Assembly (NCBI GenBank): GCA_001603805.1
Contig: LUZY01000014.1
Span: forward strand, 62,001 to 126,000
DNA: 64,000 bases
Reading direction: 5' to 3'
Origin: Deferribacterales bacterium Deferri_01
Lineage (GTDB): Bacteria > Chrysiogenota > Deferribacteres > Deferribacterales > Geovibrionaceae
Below the pieces are notes generated by a model. That model did not search any database. It saw nothing but the letters and a program-made list of their open reading frames with translations, and was not told where the DNA came from. Positions 58,271 to 64,000 of this stretch are shown one piece after another (positions within the stretch are counted from its first letter, which is position 1; each line of letters starts with the position of its first letter). The translations under genes and the position numbers were made by a program.

Positions 58271-59152
58271 ATGAACGCTGTTAAAAAAGGAAAAATCAGA
58301 AAAGCCGCAGACTTTCTTCAGGAACTTTCAAAAAAATTCAGGTTCCGCCTGAGAACCTACAGACCCCATGTGAAAATCAGTCTGGATTCACGTAAATATC
58401 TTGTTAAAACTGTGGAAAACGGGGATGAACTCAGCGATGTTCTCCGCCTGCGCCATGAGGTTTTCTACCGTGAGCTTCTGGATAAAAAGCGTTTTCGGGG
58501 CAAAGATATAGATAAATATGACTTTCTGTTTGACCACCTCGCCGTGATAGACAAAGAGGCAGGGCAGGTCATCGGAACATACAGACTGAACAGCTCGCTC
58601 TTCAGCGATAAGTTCTATTCATGCTCAGAGTTTAAGATGGAGAATATAGTCAGCCTGCCGGGTGTTAAGCTTGAGCTTGGCAGAGCCTGCATCCACCCCG
58701 ATTACCGCAGCGGGGCAACCATCGCCGCTCTCTGGAAGGGGCTGGGAACTTATATCACAGAAACAGCTACGGATTGCCTGTTCGGCTGTTCTTCGGTTAA
58801 AACCACAGACAACCTCACCATTGCTCTGGTGCATTACTACCTGAATAAAAACTTCCTTGCGCCGGAGGAACTCCGTGCTGCGCCGAAATCAAAATTCCGT
58901 ACTGACAGATACCATAAAATGCTTGAAATGATTCAGGAAAAACGCTTTGCGCCTTTCCGTGAAGCAGCGGAAAATCTTGTTCCGCCACTTATGCTCTCTT
59001 ATTTCAAAGCAGGCGGAGTCATATGCGGTGAACCGGCTTATGACAAGGCGTTCAAATGCTATGACTATCTCACTTATCTTGACGTGAGATCGATGGACGA
59101 GTCATTCAGAAAGAAATTTACGGAGAAGAAACATGAGGAAGTTTGCTGTTAA
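58271..59152 (+). CDS. olsB: OlsB-like ornithine N-acyltransferase (GNAT family)
   Basis: A 293-residue acyltransferase. The GNAT-type core is at about 60-235 (LRLRHEVFYRELL, FDHLAVIDKEAGQVIGTYRL, LELGRACIHPDYRSGATIAALWKGL), matching the OlsB/hemolysin-like family, which N-acylates ornithine with a 3-hydroxyacyl group. Adjacency to an OlsA-like acyltransferase (20-bp overlap) supports ornithine-lipid synthesis. The C-terminal 55 residues are variable. The family also includes other acyl-amino-acid synthases. Confidence 0.75.
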   Translation: MNAVKKGKIRKAADFLQELSKKFRFRLRTYRPHVKISLDSRKYLVKTVENGDELSDVLRLRHEVFYRELLDKKRFRGKDIDKYDFLFDHLAVIDKEAGQVIGTYRLNSSLFSDKFYSCSEFKMENIVSLPGVKLELGRACIHPDYRSGATIAALWKGLGTYITETATDCLFGCSSVKTTDNLTIALVHYYLNKNFLAPEELRAAPKSKFRTDRYHKMLEMIQEKRFAPFREAAENLVPPLMLSYFKAGGVICGEPAYDKAFKCYDYLTYLDVRSMDESFRKKFTEKKHEEVCC

Positions 59153-59885
59153 GTTTCTTATATATTTGTATATTATCAGCAGCAAAATATTGAGTACGGC
59201 TGTAACGGATGAGGTGAATAAGCGGAGACTGCGCATAGCCCTCACATCATTCTTCTGCCGCATAGGGCTTAAGCCCCTCGGTCTGAAGCCATCTTTCAGC
59301 GGTGCTGAAGAACTTAAAAATGCCGGAGGATGCCTTGTGGTGTGCAACCATATGTCATATCTGGATATAATAGTTATGGCATCCCTGCGCCCTTTTGTGT
59401 TTGTATCGTCTGTGGATATGCGTGAGAAGCCCTTTGTGGGAATAATAGCAGAGCTGGGCGGTACATTTTTTGTGGAACGCCGGAACGCATCACGCCTTCG
59501 GGATGAAATCAAGGAGATAGCCGCACTCATGGAAAAAGGGTTTGCAGTGGTTCTGTTTCCCGAAGGAACAAGCACAGACGGCTCACAGGTTCTGCCGTTC
59601 AGGGCTCCTTTCATCGAATCGGCAAGGAAAGCCGGTGTGTCTGTTTACCCCTGCTGCCTGAAATATGAGAGCATAAACGGAGAGCCGTTCAGCGATCTCA
59701 ACAGGGATCTTGTTTGCTGGTACGGGGATATGGAGTTTGAACCGCATTTTGAATCACTTTTCAGGATGGAGTCGGTCAAGGCGTCTCTGCGTGTCATGGC
59801 ATCTGCCGATGCTTCCCATGCAGACAGAAAGGAGCTTGGGGATTATCTGTTCTCCGAGGTGTGTTCGGCTTATTATGCTTCGTAG
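59133..59885 (+). CDS. olsA: OlsA/PlsC-like O-acyltransferase
   Basis: A 250-residue membrane-bound acyltransferase of the PlsC superfamily. Motif I is VCNHMSYLDI (HxxxxD-type) and motif III is FPEGTSTDG, with GGTFFVERRNASRLRDEIKE as motif II. It probably adds the second acyl chain to lyso-ornithine lipid; 1-acyl-glycerol-3-phosphate acyltransferase is the alternative. GGAG lies 7 nt upstream of the ATG inside olsB. Its 3' end overlaps the convergent kinase gene by 13 bp. Confidence 0.78.
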   Translation: MRKFAVKFLIYLYIISSKILSTAVTDEVNKRRLRIALTSFFCRIGLKPLGLKPSFSGAEELKNAGGCLVVCNHMSYLDIIVMASLRPFVFVSSVDMREKPFVGIIAELGGTFFVERRNASRLRDEIKEIAALMEKGFAVVLFPEGTSTDGSQVLPFRAPFIESARKAGVSVYPCCLKYESINGEPFSDLNRDLVCWYGDMEFEPHFESLFRMESVKASLRVMASADASHADRKELGDYLFSEVCSAYYAS

Positions 59886-61900
59886 AGGGCGCTTAAAGGG
59901 AGGCATATCTCAAACTTGGTCCCCATGCCTTCCTCGCTTGAACAGCTTATACTGCCGCCATGTTGTCTGATGATGCCGTAAACTATTGAAAGCCCCAGTC
60001 CTGTGCCCTTGCCGGGGTCTTTTGTGGTGTAGAAGGGATCAAATATCCTGCCCTGAACCCCTGCGGACATTCCGCAGCCTGTGTCCTCAAATATAATACA
60101 GGCGTATTGTCCTTCGTCGCTCTCTTTGATGTATGAGGTGATGATCAGTTTACCGCCGTCGGGCATGGCATCCTTAGCGTTGGATGCCAGATTCATAAGC
60201 ACCTGTTCAAGCTGGATATAGTCCGCCATTACAGGCATATGCTCATCGGAAAGGTGAAGAATCACGCTGATGTTTTCATCCACAATCTTCTCTATCAGAT
60301 CAACATACTCTCTAAGAAGAATGTTCATATCCAGACATTCCGGATGGTTGGGCTGGCGTCTGCCGAAGGTGAGCAGACCGTTGGTGAGCTTTGCTGCTCT
60401 GGTGACAGCCTTCATTATATGCACGGCGTATTCGTGTTCCTGTGATTTTTCATCCAGCTTTTTTTGCAGCCTGTTAGCGAAGCCGCCGATAACCAGAATG
60501 ATGTTTTTCAGGTCATGGGCAAAGCTGCCTGCCATTTCACCTATTATATTAAGTCTCTGAGCGTGGCGTACCTGCTCTTCAAGGATTTTTTTGTCTGTTA
60601 TGTCTTCCTTTAGCCCTATGTAGTTAACTATTTCACCATTCTGATCTTTTACGGGGAATATTATTGCTGATTCCCAGTATAGTTCACCGTTCTTTTTCTT
60701 ATTGCAGAATTCCCCTTTCCAGATTTTTCCGCCGGATATGCACGCCCACAGGTCGATGAAAACCTTCGGATCCATTTTTTCTGATTTCAGTATTCGTGGA
60801 TTCTGCCCAAGCACCTCTTCCGAGGTGTACCCTGTGAAAGTTTCAAAGACAGGGTTAACGTATTCTATATTACCGTCCTTATCTGTTATCACAACGGACA
60901 CCGTGCTGTGTTCTATGGCATTTTTCAGGAGGTTAAGCTGCTTGATTGTGCGGATCTTTTCGGTAATGTCCCTGACTATGGATACAATATAGCGGTTTTT
61001 GCCCATAGAAAATGTATGGCAGCTTACACGCACAGGCAGGAGCGAGCCTGCTTTGCACCGGATAAGCGCCTCTATATGGACGTGTCCGGTTTTTATAAGA
61101 ATTGAAGAGGCTTCGTCCATATCAAATTTACCGCACGGGTAGTTGAGCATCTCCGGACTGAGGCTGAAAAATTCCTCCTGAGAGTAGCCCAACTTGTCGC
61201 ACGCAGCCTTGTTCACCTCCACAAATCTGCCGCTGAAAACTCTTTCCTCAGGCATTTCGTGGACAAATATTGCATCAGATGTGTTGTTGAAAAGCACTCC
61301 GAATTTTTCAATCAGATCCCTGTTCCCTGTTTCCGTAGAAAGCATCCTGCTTCTGGCGCATACAGTATTCATGCAGGCTGTAACTTCAGCCGTTATCTCT
61401 TTCAAAAGCGCAATTTCATCGGGGGAGAACTTATCTTTTTCACGGCTCAAGGTTGTGAAAACACCTGTGACTTTACCGTTGGTAATCATTGGGATAGCGC
61501 AGAAGGAATGGAAGCCGAACCCCATAGCCTTATACTGCCAAAAGGAGAAGTCTTCCATAAGGGAGATATCATTGACTGCGATCGCCTCGCCTGTTATCAC
61601 CGCCTCACCTACCGGACCGCAGCCCGGGTCTGTGCAGCAGATGCAGATATCCTGCGGGTTTATGTAGCCTTCAAACTCCCCGGAGTATGAGGACGGGATG
61701 ATGCGTTTATCGGCGAACTCCACAACAAAACCAGCCCAGGACATGCCGTAGCCGAGGATCTCAACGGAAAGACGGCACAGGGCATCCAGCAGCTCGCCTT
61801 CATCATAAGCGCCTGCTGTAACACGGCTGAAACATCGGTAAAACTCAGCCGCTTTAAAACCATGAAAAGTGTTTCTTTCTGCTGCGGGTTCTTTTGACAT
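59873..61900 (-). CDS. GAF-PAS-PAS histidine kinase (soluble)
   Basis: A 675-residue kinase without membrane helices. A GAF domain is at about 25-180 (GYGMSWAGFVVEFADKRI; VAVNDISLMEDFSFWQYKAM). Two PAS domains follow (FGVLFNNTSDAIFVHEMP; AIEHSTVSVVITDKDGNIEYV with PAC). The phospho-His box is GSFAHDLKNIILVIGGF and the ATPase motifs are NLASNAKDAMPDGG, EDTGCGMS and GKGTGLGLSIV. No receiver domain or adjacent response regulator is present. Its GAF domain may bind a redox-active or haem ligand, which is not decidable. It converges with olsA. Confidence 0.9.
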   Translation of the reverse strand: MSKEPAAERNTFHGFKAAEFYRCFSRVTAGAYDEGELLDALCRLSVEILGYGMSWAGFVVEFADKRIIPSSYSGEFEGYINPQDICICCTDPGCGPVGEAVITGEAIAVNDISLMEDFSFWQYKAMGFGFHSFCAIPMITNGKVTGVFTTLSREKDKFSPDEIALLKEITAEVTACMNTVCARSRMLSTETGNRDLIEKFGVLFNNTSDAIFVHEMPEERVFSGRFVEVNKAACDKLGYSQEEFFSLSPEMLNYPCGKFDMDEASSILIKTGHVHIEALIRCKAGSLLPVRVSCHTFSMGKNRYIVSIVRDITEKIRTIKQLNLLKNAIEHSTVSVVITDKDGNIEYVNPVFETFTGYTSEEVLGQNPRILKSEKMDPKVFIDLWACISGGKIWKGEFCNKKKNGELYWESAIIFPVKDQNGEIVNYIGLKEDITDKKILEEQVRHAQRLNIIGEMAGSFAHDLKNIILVIGGFANRLQKKLDEKSQEHEYAVHIMKAVTRAAKLTNGLLTFGRRQPNHPECLDMNILLREYVDLIEKIVDENISVILHLSDEHMPVMADYIQLEQVLMNLASNAKDAMPDGGKLIITSYIKESDEGQYACIIFEDTGCGMSAGVQGRIFDPFYTTKDPGKGTGLGLSIVYGIIRQHGGSISCSSEEGMGTKFEICLPLSALYEA

Positions 61901-61939
61901 AGTGTCAATATTTTCAGCGATACTTCATTTGTTTGCAAG

Positions 61940-62677
61940 TTATTTTATATCAAAATTAAAATATTTCTTTGGGAAAGGCTCTTTTTGCAGAGTATAATGC
62001 CACCACTCCTTATCATAATTAGCAAAGCCGTATTTTTTCATCAAATCTCTCAGGAGAAGCCTGCTCGAAAGCTGTTTTTCGGTGAGTGCATCACTCTCTG
62101 TTGCGGAAACAGGACTGAAGCAGTCAAAACCTGTGCCCATGTCTATGCTGTTATCGCCAAAACGGTTTTCAGCACTGCTGTCGCATCTCCGCAGCCGTAC
62201 ATGGGGTATGTACTCCTCCTGCTCCGGCGCATCATAAGGAATGACAGTAAGATCCACCGTACTCCCTCTGGAATGACCGGATTTTGTGGCTATAAACCCT
62301 CTTTTAAAAAGGGTTTCTTTAGGCTCATCAGGGTAAAATTCCATTTTTGTTTTTATATCAGACGGATCTTTTGACCAGCGCACAAAATGATCCACAGCTT
62401 TCTGCGGTCTGTAGCAGTCATACACTTTCAGAGAGAAGCCTATAAGCTCTAGATCCTTCTGAACATTGCTCAGGGCACTGGCTGCCTGACGGGTGAGGAT
62501 GCACACACCTTTCTCATAGCCGTCAACCTTTGTGCCTGTGAAGTTGTGGGGTGTTGCGTAGCGTATTTCCTGAACAATGGATGAGTTTATATCAGACAGA
62601 TAAACAAACCCTTTGGGCAGTTCTGCGAAGACCGGCTGGTGAGTAAGCAGGAGAATGATGATTAAAATTTTTTTCAT
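61940..62677 (-). CDS. D-alanyl-D-alanine dipeptidase (VanX/DdpX family)
   Basis: A 245-residue exported zinc dipeptidase of family M15D: signal peptide MKKILIIILLLTHQPVFA|E. The catalytic segments are GHSRGSTVDLTVI (SxHxxGxAxD-type, zinc His and Asp) and KEWWHYTL (E and H of the ExxWH motif). It trims D-Ala-D-Ala, probably for periplasmic recycling rather than vancomycin resistance. ATG at 62677 is preferred: the longer start at 62728 would add a hydrophilic extension in front of the signal peptide. Confidence 0.85.
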   Translation of the reverse strand: MKKILIIILLLTHQPVFAELPKGFVYLSDINSSIVQEIRYATPHNFTGTKVDGYEKGVCILTRQAASALSNVQKDLELIGFSLKVYDCYRPQKAVDHFVRWSKDPSDIKTKMEFYPDEPKETLFKRGFIATKSGHSRGSTVDLTVIPYDAPEQEEYIPHVRLRRCDSSAENRFGDNSIDMGTGFDCFSPVSATESDALTEKQLSSRLLLRDLMKKYGFANYDKEWWHYTLQKEPFPKKYFNFDIK

Positions 62678-62852
62678 TGTGAGGCACCCCTTATTTTCGT
62701 CTTCTTTTAAGTATTTCCCATAATACACAGCTATGTCAATCTGTTTGCCTTATCTGGTTTATCCGCATAGGTTCAATTATTTGACTGTATGTGATGATAA
62801 ATTTGCTGTATCATTTATTAGTATGGTTACATGTTCATTGCGGGGTTAACTG

Positions 62853-64000
62853 GTGGTTCGCAGATCCATAGCAGTTTTATTGCTTATTATTGATATTGCA
62901 GGCTGTATTTTCCTTTACGGTAAGCTTCAGGAATCCCGTGAAAGTGCGCTTGCAAACGCTGCATCCTCTCTTCGGACTGAATACAGCCGCTCTCTTTCCA
63001 TGTACTCCAGATATGTTGATGAGGTTTATCAGTCAATTGTAAACATTCCCGGTCTGAGCGAATCTGTTGCTGAAGCATGGCTTCACCCTGAAAAAAGGGA
63101 CGCCATGAGAGAAGACGTCCTCAATAAAACATTTGTCATTTATACCACGGTGAAGAGGCTTGGATACACTAAGATACATTTTCATTTTCCGGATACTGTG
63201 AGTTTTCTGCGTCTTCATGAAAGAAATATTTACGGTGATGTGCTGGGGGATAAACGCTACTCAGTATATATTGCCAATATTAATAACGGTTTTACCGAAG
63301 GACTTGAGGTGGGAAGAAGCGGCAACGCCTTCCGTTTTGTTTACCCCCTTTCTCATGGGGGCGTTCATATCGGTACGCTGGAAATAAGCTTAGACGTGAG
63401 AGGCTTTATAACCGGGATGCTGGAAAGCTACGGGAATTACTATTCCATGGGCATCAAAAAAGAAGTGGCGGAGAAAAAGCTGTTCGAAGTCTGCCTCAGG
63501 GAATGTATGGAAAGTGCTTTCTCTAATGAATACATAACTGAATCAAGATTGTCTGGTTATGATTTTGAATTATCTCAGGATATAATGCCCGCAGATGTCT
63601 TCACTTCGGTTAACAGCTCCCTTAAAAATGAAGTGGGTCCCCGACTTGCGGCTCATGAAACCTTTTCTGTTTATGAAAAATCAGGCGGCATAAGTGTTAT
63701 AACATCTTTTATGCCCATAAGGAGTGTTTCCGGTGATTACGAAAGCTATCTTGTACGTTATGCGATAGATGGCGAGATTGACGCAGCCTACCTGAGATTT
63801 ATAAAGCAGGCGGTTGCATATAATATATCCCTGCTTCTTCTGCTTATGGTTCTTCTTGTCATGGATTCCAATCGGAACAAGGTTGTTCTGGCAAATAGTG
63901 AGCTTGAACAGAAAATCAGAGAGCAGGAGGAGTTTGAGAAAGAGCTTAAAAAAGCGAAGGAGGAGGCGGAAGTCGCCAGTATGTCCAAAGATGTGTTCCT
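62853..64000 (+). CDS. Sensor histidine kinase, 3' end outside window
   Basis: An open frame from GTG (62853; an in-frame TAA lies two codons upstream) running off the window, 382 codons seen. TM1 is at about 5-23. A double-Cache-type periplasmic sensor follows (YTKIHFHFPDTVSFLRLHER, the same HxHxPD/RxH pattern as in the PAS-GGDEF protein at 42,229; GTLEISLDVRGF). TM2 is at about 325-345 (AVAYNISLLLLLMVLLVMD). A coiled coil ends in KAKEEAEVASMSKDVF, which in this family leads into the phospho-His box. It is probably a hybrid kinase, but the catalytic part is not in view. Confidence 0.8.
   Translation, partial: MVRRSIAVLLLIIDIAGCIFLYGKLQESRESALANAASSLRTEYSRSLSMYSRYVDEVYQSIVNIPGLSESVAEAWLHPEKRDAMREDVLNKTFVIYTTVKRLGYTKIHFHFPDTVSFLRLHERNIYGDVLGDKRYSVYIANINNGFTEGLEVGRSGNAFRFVYPLSHGGVHIGTLEISLDVRGFITGMLESYGNYYSMGIKKEVAEKKLFEVCLRECMESAFSNEYITESRLSGYDFELSQDIMPADVFTSVNSSLKNEVGPRLAAHETFSVYEKSGGISVITSFMPIRSVSGDYESYLVRYAIDGEIDAAYLRFIKQAVAYNISLLLLLMVLLVMDSNRNKVVLANSELEQKIREQEEFEKELKKAKEEAEVASMSKDVF

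Overview
The window reads as a chromosomal segment of a Gram-negative, anaerobically respiring bacterium of moderate GC content. Outer-membrane proteins (TolC, a TonB-dependent receptor), multihaem cytochromes, a napMADGH-type nitrate reductase cluster, many large sensor kinases and ornithine-lipid genes together suggest Deferribacterota (a Geovibrio/Denitrovibrio/Seleniivibrio-like organism) or a close relative. That placement is inference from gene content, not from a marker search.

Layout. 1-1,761: rpsB-tsf with a terminator. 1,772-4,690: an AI-2E family membrane protein, an AraC/alkyltransferase fusion, a CCG-domain protein and a small DUF2892 membrane protein. 4,732-10,776: an ArsR-controlled RND efflux operon (arsR-tolC-adaptor-pump) read leftward. 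10,949-14,584: a tightly coupled operon (HPt protein, SRPBCC-epimerase fusion, membrane protein, EamA transporter). 14,662-20,639: a kinase-less sensor-REC-HPt protein and a second RND adaptor/pump pair. 20,649-24,290: MocR regulator and DUF2917 protein, a feoA/FeoB-associated pair without feoB, fur, and mntP behind a structured leader. 24,331-28,659: a putative molybdate or tungstate uptake locus. 28,707-34,574: a sensor kinase/NtrC pair, a flavoprotein and a multihaem cytochrome with a clear sigma-54 promoter. 34,605-40,276: MCP, tRNA-Asn, ferritin-like protein, aminotransferase, tRNA-Leu and a GIY-YIG protein. 40,655-50,644: a haem-binding-type kinase, a PAS-GGDEF protein and the nap operon. 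50,773-54,331: a glycine-betaine ABC importer and MarR regulator. 54,425-59,885: radical SAM and PHP-glycosyltransferase genes, then an olsBA-like pair. 59,873-64,000: PAS kinase, D-Ala-D-Ala dipeptidase and a truncated sensor kinase.

How it fits together. The most interesting locus is 24.3-28.7 kb. A perfect palindrome matching the ModE box covers the -10 and spacer of a good sigma-70 promoter. It is followed by a TonB-dependent receptor, then a membrane protein fused to a THEP1-like P-loop NTPase, then a DNA-binding-only ModE. No modABC genes are present. This suggests an outer-membrane-to-cytoplasm oxyanion uptake route that would supply the molybdoenzyme NapA encoded 20 kb away.

A second regulatory circuit joins the histidine kinase/NtrC pair (28.7-31.8 kb) to a -24/-12 promoter with twin TTGCAA-type palindromes in front of the multihaem cytochrome. 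A third observation is a two-copy intergenic element (38.97-39.10 and 53.75-53.82 kb). Its hairpin arms differ between copies but stay complementary, while its loops are conserved.
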